A program made the position numbers and the translations under genes. From Bdellovibrionales bacterium (GTDB lineage: Bacteria > Myxococcota > XYA12-FULL-58-9 > SYDY01), in contig SYDY01000115.1 of NCBI GenBank assembly GCA_005801425.1, positions 15,674-79,673 of the forward strand: 64,000 bases of DNA, read 5' to 3'. The notes under the pieces are model-generated. The model saw only the letters and a list, made by a program, of their open reading frames with translations, had not been told where the DNA came from and did not search any database. Below are positions 39,053 to 47,481 of this stretch, one piece after another (within the stretch, counting starts at the first letter, position 1; each line of letters opens with the position of its first letter).

Positions 39053-40270
39053 CGATTCTTCCAACAGTGTTCGATACATCGACTCAAATGCATCAATTTG
39101 TTTTTCAAGCGAAAAATTTTCTTTGACACGGGTTTGTCCATTGCCACCCATGCGCTCTCGCGTGTGAGGCTCGCAGATCAATGTTTCGACCGCATCGGCT
39201 ATCGCTTTGGCTGATCGCCTAGGCACCACATATCCCGTTTCATTGTGTGCAACATTTTCAGGCAAGCCTGCTGCATCACTGCATACCACAGGAAGCCCTG
39301 ATGCTTGTGCTTCTAGAACCGCATTACAAAATCCTTCGCTGACCGATGCCATGATAAAGATATCAGTTTCGAACAAATATTTTTTCACCTCAACTTTATT
39401 TTTTGAACCACACAATATCACACAATCATGAACGTCGTAAAAATCAATGACCCATTTTAAATATTCGCGATAACTTCCCTCACCGATCACCTGATACATA
39501 ACCTTGAAACCACGATTTTTTAACAATGCAACGGCTTCGATGGCGTATTCAATTCCTTTTTTCCAATCAAGCCGTGCAACTGTTGTGAGTTGAATCACTT
39601 CGTTTTTATGAATCTTGAATGGTGCCTCGTACTCCGAAAAATTAATACCCGGTGGGATCTGAAATACGGCTGCATCCAAAGGCAATCCGCGCTTATCAGC
39701 GCGTCGTTTTAAATCGGCCCCAAGTACATGAAAAGCATCCGCATATTCCCATACTTGATTGTAAAAATGGGGATCATCAAGACCAACATATTCAATATCG
39801 TAACCGCGAAAACTTACGGCGTTTTTCCAAGAGGTGTCTCTCAATGATGTGATATTCTCTTGCGCCAACGTTCCAAACTCAAAATGAACAAGTGCAGGTC
39901 CAAGAGATGCCATGGCATGACGTCGCCACGTCTGCCAAACATAGCGGCGTATATTCTGGCTGAACCGTAGGGGCGTACCCTGCTGCGCCCATGCCGCCAA
40001 ACAGGAGACAAAAAGATTTATTAATATCTTAGGCTTCCACATCCACAGCCCACGCCATGTAAACGGGTTCCAAACATGAATGCGATGTTTTGTGCCTATT
40101 AAAGTGTTTGGGTAATATGAGTGGGCCAACGATTTTTTATATTGATTGCACACCATATGCACATCAAAACCACGCTGCAAAAGTCCTACAAATTTATTGA
40201 TAATAAATGTTTCTGAAATGGTCGGAAATCGGCCGACCATCAGCACGATACGTGCATGTTCACGCCACAT
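38990..40270 (-). CDS. GT4-family glycosyltransferase
   Basis: The 426-aa protein has a GT-B fold. The N-terminal half contains MVGRFPTISETFIINKF and the C-terminal half the GT4 nucleotide-sugar block VSEGFCNAVLEAQASGLPVVCSDAAG, with TTVARLDWKKGIEYAIEA before it. It should transfer a sugar during assembly of the exopolysaccharide encoded here. The start overlaps the upstream GT4 gene by 11 bp. The 3' end overlaps the convergent lipoprotein gene by 63 bp, so the last 20 residues may be a late extension. A REP-like GTAGGGGCG segment lies inside it at 39967-39990 and encodes residues near 94-101. Confidence 0.92.
   Translation of the reverse strand: MWREHARIVLMVGRFPTISETFIINKFVGLLQRGFDVHMVCNQYKKSLAHSYYPNTLIGTKHRIHVWNPFTWRGLWMWKPKILINLFVSCLAAWAQQGTPLRFSQNIRRYVWQTWRRHAMASLGPALVHFEFGTLAQENITSLRDTSWKNAVSFRGYDIEYVGLDDPHFYNQVWEYADAFHVLGADLKRRADKRGLPLDAAVFQIPPGINFSEYEAPFKIHKNEVIQLTTVARLDWKKGIEYAIEAVALLKNRGFKVMYQVIGEGSYREYLKWVIDFYDVHDCVILCGSKNKVEVKKYLFETDIFIMASVSEGFCNAVLEAQASGLPVVCSDAAGLPENVAHNETGYVVPRRSAKAIADAVETLICEPHTRERMGGNGQTRVKENFSLEKQIDAFESMYRTLLEESSSRQTNVEVMPAPIIHARVS
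39967..39990. repeat. REP-like segment inside a glycosyltransferase gene
   Basis: The bases read GTAGGGGCG, then TACC, then CTGCTGCGCCC. The first nine and the CTGCTGCG core match the intergenic copy at 56736-56764. The insert is in frame and encodes Gln-Gln-Gly-Thr-Pro-Leu in the host protein. Confidence 0.4.
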
Positions 40271-41459
40271 TTTTTATCACACCTTGATAAAATTCTATCC
40301 ATGAACGCGTACTCTTTTCGATAGTAAATCGGCGTAAAAAGGTAAGACGTCCATGGTATGCCATGGATTTTGCATGCAGTGGGTTCTGGATCATGTGCAT
40401 CATCGCATCTGCAATCGCCTGTGCGCTGTGACGCGGAACGAGAAGTCCATTGTAGCCCGAAACAATCACTTCATTCATGCCACCGCAATCTGTACTGATC
40501 ACAGCGACCCCAAGAGCCATCGCCTCCAACACAACATTGGCAACACCTTCATGAATACTCGTCAAAATCAAACATCCCGAAGAAGCGATGTGCTCCATCG
40601 TTTTCGATGAATTCAACGCACCATGAAATCGAACAGCATTTTGAATATTAAGGTCCATGGCAGCATATCGTAAACGTGCCATGTCAGTGCCATCACCAAC
40701 AAGATCGAGTGTGCAATCATACCCTAAATCTCGAACAATTTTTAATGCTTGAAGACCTAGTTCATGATCTTTGATCGCCGTAAGCCGACCTACGATACAA
40801 AATGAAAGTACATTTGAAATAATTGGCATTTTGTGTGGATCGGGAACCCCTGAATAAATCGTAGTGACATCAGAATTTTTCTTCTCACGAATTTCTCGTG
40901 CCGTACGTGCAAAATTTTCGCATACGGCATGGATACCTGCAGGGCGCTTTAGTGTAGAAATAAACGAAGCATTGTTTTCTTGCGCATCTCTTCCATTCAC
41001 AAATTGTGTCCCACGACAACTCACGACCAATCGCGCATCGATACAATATTTAAGTGAGGTGAAACATTCCATCAAGCTTAACCATTCAATATGAATAATA
41101 TCTTCCTTGCACAAAAAGAGACGCATATGCGCAAGAAATCCCCGCAAATCCCAGGAGAAAGGCCTCATCAATACATGACCCACAAATCGTCCAACACGTA
41201 TTGGATGAAGACATGCAATCCACAGTGCTTGAATACAATATCCAACAACCATCCAATGAGGAACCGATGAACTCATTACATCGCGCTTCCAAAGAACACC
41301 TTCATAAGCTGGAGGATGCGTTGTAGGAGCATAGCCTGCAATGAGCGTCACTTTGAACCCTCGTGCGGCCAGCGCACGATACCGTCGCAATAAAAAACTC
41401 TCCGGAGGATACTGCACACCCAATACAAGCAGTGATTTCATCGCTGGTACGTTAAGCAT
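40260..41459 (-). CDS. GT4-family glycosyltransferase
   Basis: This 399-aa GT-B enzyme has LVLGVQYPPESFLLRRYRAL near the N-terminus and the GT4 block TSIHEGVANVVLEAMALGVAVISTDCGGMNEVI in the C-terminal half. The region CIVGRLTAIKDHELGLQAL marks the second Rossmann domain. It lies between an O-antigen-polymerase-like gene (stop 7 bp upstream) and the second GT4 gene. The ATG at 41441 (MKSLL) is another possible start. The sugar is not predictable by eye. Confidence 0.92.
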   Translation of the reverse strand: MLNVPAMKSLLVLGVQYPPESFLLRRYRALAARGFKVTLIAGYAPTTHPPAYEGVLWKRDVMSSSVPHWMVVGYCIQALWIACLHPIRVGRFVGHVLMRPFSWDLRGFLAHMRLFLCKEDIIHIEWLSLMECFTSLKYCIDARLVVSCRGTQFVNGRDAQENNASFISTLKRPAGIHAVCENFARTAREIREKKNSDVTTIYSGVPDPHKMPIISNVLSFCIVGRLTAIKDHELGLQALKIVRDLGYDCTLDLVGDGTDMARLRYAAMDLNIQNAVRFHGALNSSKTMEHIASSGCLILTSIHEGVANVVLEAMALGVAVISTDCGGMNEVIVSGYNGLLVPRHSAQAIADAMMHMIQNPLHAKSMAYHGRLTFLRRFTIEKSTRSWIEFYQGVIKNVA

Positions 41460-41466
41460 ACTCTAC

Positions 41467-43755
41467 TCACTTTCCTGAGCCCCAACGTTCATCTATCTTT
41501 TTTTCTAAAAATTCCGTCATTTGATCATGGTGCCCCATCCAACGCAAATGTTCACGTAATAGGCCATTCGCTTCTTCCCTGGAATTTGACCAATTCAGCG
41601 CATCACGATAGAATTTTTTCGCGCGAATACTGTCTTTTAAAACTGAAGCAATGTGACCTTCTGAAGCATAGGCATAAAATCGCTCAGAGGGCTCAATCGC
41701 ATTTTTAAGAAATTGATCGGCAATGCGTCGCGCTTCAACTATATCGTGATCGTAATCATACGCAAAACGAATGGCTTCAATATAAAATTGCCCAGCAGGT
41801 CGAGCCCATGCGATTGCACGGAGTAATGCTTCGCGATATATAGATTCGGGTACTTTTGAATCGCGCAATATGCCAAGAAATTGACTATGCAAGTTTGCCT
41901 TTTCAGGCTGACGGCGGATCCAGTCATCCAAAATGATACGCGCTTGAACAGGATGGCTTCTGCGGAGTGCTTCAAGCAAAAAATCAGGATACATGGTGTG
42001 GGAGCAGATGCTCTCTGCCTCTAACCAGGAGAATTGATTCAACTCTTTCGGGTCCTCCAATAAATCGACCACGCGCTTGCATACGGGCTGATCTGTGTGC
42101 CAAGGCGATCCTATTGGTGATACCCTTGGATCAATAGCACTCAAAAAACGTTTCCCAGTTTCCCAATCAGATGGTTTCAAACGTACAAAATTCAAATATT
42201 CCGAAAGAGCAAGACGACGATGGCCCTGCTTGGCTTCAATATAACCCGCCAAAAGGTGCGCATATGCGAAGGATGGTGCAGCATCCAGTACCACGTTAAG
42301 CTCTTGCTTCGCCGTATGCCATCGTCCGTCTATCACAAGCGATCTCGCGTACGATGTTCGTAAAACCGGTGATTCGGGATGCCACCACAGTGATTTTTGA
42401 TAGAATTTTTCGTGATTAACCACCCCAAGCAATACCCCCAAATGCACTGCAAGTACCGTAATTATTCCTACCAACTTACGACGATGAAACGGAAATACTT
42501 CATTAAAGCGCTTGCCCACGACACCACAGTGCGCCTCGATTAAAAGAAGCCAAGGAATCAAAATTCCCAACGTCCTCAGTGGGAAATCCATCATACCATG
42601 AAGGATCGGATGTGAAATCGCTGCCATGATTGGCCACCGATATGCGTGATGCAAGCAGCGCCTGTAACCCTTCATCCATGCCATTGTAATGAGCGCTAGA
42701 AAAATACAGCCTCCGATAATTCCCCAATCGATGATAAAATTAAGAGCTTCGCTCTCGAGCGCAAAAGCTTCTCCCCAATCGCGTTGGGTGACCTGCCATG
42801 CACTGATCGAAAAACCATCCGTTCCCACACCGGTCCAAGGATAACGCGCTATGGAGGAAATTCCATCAAGAACAAATCGGATCTTTCGCAAAGGCCGAAC
42901 ATACCAATCCAGATCCGTCGCATTGTATGGAATGACAAAAGGAAGAAGAATCAACGCAAATGCAGCAAGAACTATTGTCGCGCAAAGCCCAAAGCCCAAG
43001 GAATACCTTCCTGCGGGTGATCCCATCAAACTTGTTGCAGTCAAAAGGCATATGAATGCAATCTGACCGCCCATAGAACCCGTAAGAAAAATGGGACATG
43101 CGATTAAAACAAGAACGACAAGCCACAAAACACGTTTCGCAAACGTTGCATGCGTGTCCCTAAAAAACAAACTCAACCCACAAAAAAATCCAACTGCCAA
43201 TGCCGAGCATTCATGATTGCTATTGATAAATGGCCCTCGAAAATAACTACTCGGCATAAAAGGCCCGAAAATTCCATAAATTTTTACCAAATGCATATGC
43301 CGATGAAAAAAGCCCACTGCAGAAGTAAGACAACCAACACCGAAAGCAATCCAGCAGGCCGCCCTGCGCATACGATCGCGTGGAATAATGTGTGAAAACA
43401 ACAAAATAACCCATGCTGCTGCAAGCCATCGCAAACACCCCGCAAGAGTCCGTGTAAGACTAAGCGACAAAATGGACCATCCGCTGTTCGGCGGCCACGC
43501 TGTATCCGCAGAGATAGGCCGCAGCATTGCAACAAAACCGATGGGCAAAGGAATTAATTGCAACAACGAAAAAAAAACCGCCATCATGGCTATCCAAAAG
43601 CCATAACCATGTTCCGTTTTTAGGTCCTTCCCTAAATAGATCAAGTACCCCGCCAAACCGATGACTGACATATGAACAACGCTGTGGGCACCTCCTAAAG
43701 CAAGGCATGTCCCAAAAACGATACCATATAAAATGAGAGTTCTATGTGATGACAA
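41467..43755 (-). CDS. O-antigen ligase/polymerase-like membrane protein with C-terminal TPR domain
   Basis: The 762-aa product has about 10-12 membrane helices in residues 1-440 and a TPR-like helical half after that (ELNVVLDAAPSFAYAHLLAGYIEAKQGH). A large periplasmic loop carries FINSNHECSALAVGF and YPWTGVGTDGFSI, the motif style of the O-antigen ligase (Wzy/WaaL) family. It probably polymerises or ligates the polysaccharide made by this locus. The TPR part may hold an acceptor or partner. It is divergent from the GT2 gene at 43847. Confidence 0.85.
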   Translation of the reverse strand: MSSHRTLILYGIVFGTCLALGGAHSVVHMSVIGLAGYLIYLGKDLKTEHGYGFWIAMMAVFFSLLQLIPLPIGFVAMLRPISADTAWPPNSGWSILSLSLTRTLAGCLRWLAAAWVILLFSHIIPRDRMRRAACWIAFGVGCLTSAVGFFHRHMHLVKIYGIFGPFMPSSYFRGPFINSNHECSALAVGFFCGLSLFFRDTHATFAKRVLWLVVLVLIACPIFLTGSMGGQIAFICLLTATSLMGSPAGRYSLGFGLCATIVLAAFALILLPFVIPYNATDLDWYVRPLRKIRFVLDGISSIARYPWTGVGTDGFSISAWQVTQRDWGEAFALESEALNFIIDWGIIGGCIFLALITMAWMKGYRRCLHHAYRWPIMAAISHPILHGMMDFPLRTLGILIPWLLLIEAHCGVVGKRFNEVFPFHRRKLVGIITVLAVHLGVLLGVVNHEKFYQKSLWWHPESPVLRTSYARSLVIDGRWHTAKQELNVVLDAAPSFAYAHLLAGYIEAKQGHRRLALSEYLNFVRLKPSDWETGKRFLSAIDPRVSPIGSPWHTDQPVCKRVVDLLEDPKELNQFSWLEAESICSHTMYPDFLLEALRRSHPVQARIILDDWIRRQPEKANLHSQFLGILRDSKVPESIYREALLRAIAWARPAGQFYIEAIRFAYDYDHDIVEARRIADQFLKNAIEPSERFYAYASEGHIASVLKDSIRAKKFYRDALNWSNSREEANGLLREHLRWMGHHDQMTEFLEKKIDERWGSGK

Positions 43756-43846
43756 AATTATTCCTCAAAGTGATTAAAACCTAACGCAACCGTCGGGAAA
43801 TTTCACATTGCTCGCATTGAGTGCACATTTTGTGTTCAGAAAAGAC

Positions 43847-45487
43847 ATGGATCTTCGTCTTGGATTGATCGCCTGCACAGACGGCACACGCATCATAAAC
43901 CCAACATGGTCGCAAGAGAGTATTCAGCAGCTTAAAAATCCCACTATTCCAGAAATCAATATCGCAATTGAAAAGCTCATAAGAAGCGGTCACGCTTGGA
44001 TTTTCTTTTGGGATAACACCACATGTGAATTGCCTGAAAAAAGTGCAATCATCGACATGATCAACAACACACGCGCGGATGTTCTTCACAATACACCGCA
44101 CGCCTACTCTCATCAACTGCGTCAATTGTTGATTTCCATCGATCCATTGCATCTTTTTTACAGCCATGTTGACGACGCGATAAAAACTATTTCTTGGGAA
44201 TCCACTTTTGGCCTAATGCTTATTCGCGCGTCACTATTTCACGATGTTGGAACATTTCTTCCACATTTTTCTTCACGTGCCGCCTCAACACTCGCCTGGG
44301 GGCGACAAGCTTCACGCCAAGGCGCGATCATGGAAGAGGAACCCAAGCTACCGAAGCCCACACTTAACAAAGAGCTCACATACAGAGATATATTTAGTAT
44401 TATTAAATATATATCCGGCCTAAAATGGATGATTTGGGCCGCAGTATACGCTTGCTTGCGTCATCCCATCCACATCTTCAAAATCGTATTTAGCCTCAGG
44501 GATATTCATCAGGAGATCCCAATTTCTTTTCATCGAGATCACCCATTACAAAGCACAAACAAAAATCAAGATACGATCGAAAATATGGGTATTTCAGTCG
44601 TGATACCCTCTTTGCATAGATACAAAAATTTAGAAACAACGCTCATATGCATTGCGAATCAAACAGTGAAGGCGATTGAAATTATTATTGTAGACCAGGA
44701 AAGTGACCATGCTAAAGTCCGAGATATTTTAAACAAGTTTTCAAACCTCCCACTCCGTATCATTTCCCTCGCAGATCCTGGCCAATGCAGATCACGCAAT
44801 GCAGGAATAGTCTCTTCAACACAGCAATTCATTATGCTCATGGACGATGACATTGAGGTTCCTGATAATCTTTTTGAAAATTTATCAAGGCGCCTGAAAG
44901 AAACCTCTGCTGATGCTGTCTGTGGAATCCATCACGAAATAACAGCAGCTCCGTCCGGAAATCTTAGGGGCCAAATATTAGCATCCGACGTCATGCCAGG
45001 CGGTAACGTTCTGATACGCAGAAGCATCCTTGAAAAATCTGGTCTTTTTGACTTAGCGTATGATCGATTATCTCGCGCAGATGCCGATCTCGCTTTTCGG
45101 ATCCGTCAGCAAGGCGGATTAATTATTGTTGACCGAAATATAGCAATAATTCATCACCATGAAAGCCATGGAGGCCTACGTATTTTTGGAGCGCGCAATG
45201 TCACCAATGCCATATCACGAAGATCATATTTCAAAAGAAACTTACTTAGCCCTTCTGAGATTTATTTGGCTAAACGATTTTTTTTACAAAATGCTTCAAG
45301 ATGCCTAATCATACAACGACTTCTTGCGACCTTGTATGTAACCAACCATCCTCATCCACTCCTACGCTGCCTTGCGGGTATTATATCTCTTCCTTTCTCA
45401 ATTATTGCGACATGGCATACATGGTGGCTTGGGAAAAAACTCCTAAGCACCTATCCTAAGATCCCAATGCTTTCGAACCGGGCATAG
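43847..45487 (+). CDS. GT2-family glycosyltransferase with an extra degenerate N-terminal domain
   Basis: The C-terminal part (from about residue 245) is a GT2 enzyme: ISVVIPSLHRYKNLETTLIC, LADPGQCRSRNAGI and MLMDDDIEVP, the DxD-type metal site. The first 200 residues contain LGLIACTDGTRIINPTW and HAWIFFWDNTTC, which look like a worn-down second GT2 fold. The only plus-strand gene in the polysaccharide block, and visibly more AT-rich than neighbours. The frame opens at a TTG at 43808; the ATG at 43847 is preferred. The last 32 bp overlap the convergent polymerase gene. Confidence 0.88.
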   Translation: MDLRLGLIACTDGTRIINPTWSQESIQQLKNPTIPEINIAIEKLIRSGHAWIFFWDNTTCELPEKSAIIDMINNTRADVLHNTPHAYSHQLRQLLISIDPLHLFYSHVDDAIKTISWESTFGLMLIRASLFHDVGTFLPHFSSRAASTLAWGRQASRQGAIMEEEPKLPKPTLNKELTYRDIFSIIKYISGLKWMIWAAVYACLRHPIHIFKIVFSLRDIHQEIPISFHRDHPLQSTNKNQDTIENMGISVVIPSLHRYKNLETTLICIANQTVKAIEIIIVDQESDHAKVRDILNKFSNLPLRIISLADPGQCRSRNAGIVSSTQQFIMLMDDDIEVPDNLFENLSRRLKETSADAVCGIHHEITAAPSGNLRGQILASDVMPGGNVLIRRSILEKSGLFDLAYDRLSRADADLAFRIRQQGGLIIVDRNIAIIHHHESHGGLRIFGARNVTNAISRRSYFKRNLLSPSEIYLAKRFFLQNASRCLIIQRLLATLYVTNHPHPLLRCLAGIISLPFSIIATWHTWWLGKKLLSTYPKIPMLSNRA

Positions 45488-46853
45488 GGCCTGTATTGAA
45501 AGTTTTTGCCATCGCAAAAGAAAAAGCAATCATGATCAGCGACAAGCGAATGCTATTATGCATTTGCGTTACAAAGCACCAGAAAAACAACGAAGAACGT
45601 ATTGTAATCTCAAGCCACCCGACTGATTTTCGAAGACGTGTCCATACCGAAACAACCAACAATAAAAGAGCAAAAGCACCAAAAAGCCCATGCTCTGCCA
45701 ACATACGGGTAACTTCCGTATGTGAAGTCATGTCTACGGTCATGAACCAAGATCCACCCAATCCTGCTCCCGTTAGCCATGTGTTTTTTGCAATATGCAA
45801 TTCTCGCTCAAAATTGTCGACACGCCCTGTTGTATTGGTGTTCGACCAACGATCTTGAACACCAGATCCTCCCTGCAAAACCGAAATAGTCGCAACAAGA
45901 AGTCCTAAAACAATCCAGCCAGTCAACATTCTGCGATGCTGCTTCTTGCCTGAAAATACAACATAGAAAAATACGGGGATAAGTGCAGCAGCCACACTAT
46001 AAAGACCACCACGCGACATAGTGAGCACAGTGCGCTCAAATAAAAATCCTGCGGTAACAAACCACATCCAAATCTCAACCCTTGTGAGCTCAAGAATCAA
46101 AGGCACAAGAAGTGCACAAAACCCGCCAAAACCTAAAACAGCAGAAACCTGATTCGGTGCAGAAATCGAAAGAAAAGAAGACTTTGAAGATACCAGCTCA
46201 TGGACACCAAAAAATCCAAAATTAGATGCAGCATAGGCACCAACAGTCAAAGCCCCTGCAGTGCACAGAACCAAGAATCGTGGCCAAAAATGGACACAAG
46301 GTTCCCAGCATGCCATCAAGCCCCAAGTCACCGCAAGCGTTAGATATGGCAGGAGATAAACACGGAGAAGTACGGGAGATATAATATCCACAAAAGAATG
46401 GGTGATATGCAATGAGCTTACCGTCAACAACAGTAGAACAATCCACGGGATAATGGGAGAAGAAACAAAACGTCGCCTTCCCAAAAGGACCAATCCAAGT
46501 GCGATCGGAATATAATGGGCCTGTTTGTCTGAGAAATATGGCGCATAGAGACGCCACAGCACCTCACAAACAGAAAAAGAGCTAAACACAAAAAGCAACC
46601 ACAAGGCATGAGAACGTCTCAACACAATCTGCCGCAGACCAAACAAAGTAATCAAAGCATGATGCAAAAACAATATGGGTTTAAACTTGAATCCCAACAC
46701 ACCAATCATAAAATGTATGAGAAGAAAGCTTGCACGTCCTTTCGGTGTATCCAAAAACCATTCCAAAGACTGATCCCATTTGGATTGACTCGAAGCCATG
46801 GTCGAAGGGGAATGAGAAAGACCCCATGGTTCTCCCCATACCTGGCTGCTCAT
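45456..46853 (-). CDS. O-antigen ligase/polymerase-like membrane protein (Wzy-like)
   Basis: About 465 aa with about ten or more membrane helices and one long periplasmic loop. The ligase-family signature region is NTWLTGAGLGGSWFMTVDMTSHTEV and before it FERTVLTMSRGGLYSVAAA. The start is taken at the ATG 46853, with GAGGAAG about 10 nt upstream; the frame opens earlier at 46880 inside the exporter gene. It overlaps the convergent GT2 gene by 32 bp. With the TPR-bearing relative at 41467 this gives two polymerase/ligase candidates in one locus. Confidence 0.85.
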   Translation of the reverse strand: MSSQVWGEPWGLSHSPSTMASSQSKWDQSLEWFLDTPKGRASFLLIHFMIGVLGFKFKPILFLHHALITLFGLRQIVLRRSHALWLLFVFSSFSVCEVLWRLYAPYFSDKQAHYIPIALGLVLLGRRRFVSSPIIPWIVLLLLTVSSLHITHSFVDIISPVLLRVYLLPYLTLAVTWGLMACWEPCVHFWPRFLVLCTAGALTVGAYAASNFGFFGVHELVSSKSSFLSISAPNQVSAVLGFGGFCALLVPLILELTRVEIWMWFVTAGFLFERTVLTMSRGGLYSVAAALIPVFFYVVFSGKKQHRRMLTGWIVLGLLVATISVLQGGSGVQDRWSNTNTTGRVDNFERELHIAKNTWLTGAGLGGSWFMTVDMTSHTEVTRMLAEHGLFGAFALLLLVVSVWTRLRKSVGWLEITIRSSLFFWCFVTQMHNSIRLSLIMIAFSFAMAKTFNTGPMPGSKALGS

Positions 46854-46854
46854 A

Positions 46855-47460
46855 TCAAAACACTTCCTCAACAAAAACAATATCGCGTGGTTTTAAAGGA
46901 TATGTCCCTATACGTGCATCTGCCATGCCTTCTATCTTGAGCAAAATTGGCTTCTCAACACCCAGACGCCGAATAAAAATTGTTGATTCATTGGCCGTTT
47001 CAGCGAGAGAACCTGCACTTAAAATGGCATGCAACAATGTCATTCCGGGCGCATAGGCATACACTCCAGGGGATCTCACCGCTCCATGAACATAAACAGG
47101 GCCGGTCGAACCCTCGTCCACAAACAGAGAAACCAAAGGGTCACGAATGTATTGCTGCAGGTGTGTAGTAATATGCTTATTCGCATCATCCACACTCAAT
47201 CCAGCAACCATGACTTGGCCCATTCTTGGAAAACTAATAGTTCCATCTTCCGCAACACGATACATACCGCCTGGCAATGCCTCGCCATACACTTCCAGGC
47301 GCATCCGGTCGCCTACCTGAATCACCGTTAAATCCCGGCCCATTGCATTGGGTTCAACAGAAGCAGTCGACGACGATCTGCCCCTGCATGCATTGCCAAA
47401 GCATGTAAGACACAACATGCACACTATGCTTAAAAAACAGCGATCCCATATCCGATGCAT
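46855..47460 (-). CDS. Polysaccharide export lipoprotein (Wza-like)
   Basis: From the ATG at 47460 (GGGAGAGGG upstream) the product is 201 aa. A signal with cysteine FGNAC is followed by a Poly_export domain (VIQVGDRMRLEVYGE, GTISFPRMGQVMVAG) and a SLBB domain (GPVYVHGAVRSPGVYAYAPGMTLLHAI). It is shorter than E. coli Wza and lacks the C-terminal alpha helix that forms the outer-membrane pore, so export may need another protein. It lies between the polymerase and the Wzc-like kinase. Confidence 0.92.
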   Translation of the reverse strand: MHRIWDRCFLSIVCMLCLTCFGNACRGRSSSTASVEPNAMGRDLTVIQVGDRMRLEVYGEALPGGMYRVAEDGTISFPRMGQVMVAGLSVDDANKHITTHLQQYIRDPLVSLFVDEGSTGPVYVHGAVRSPGVYAYAPGMTLLHAILSAGSLAETANESTIFIRRLGVEKPILLKIEGMADARIGTYPLKPRDIVFVEEVF

Positions 47461-47481
47461 GCAAATACCCTCTCCCAGCAA

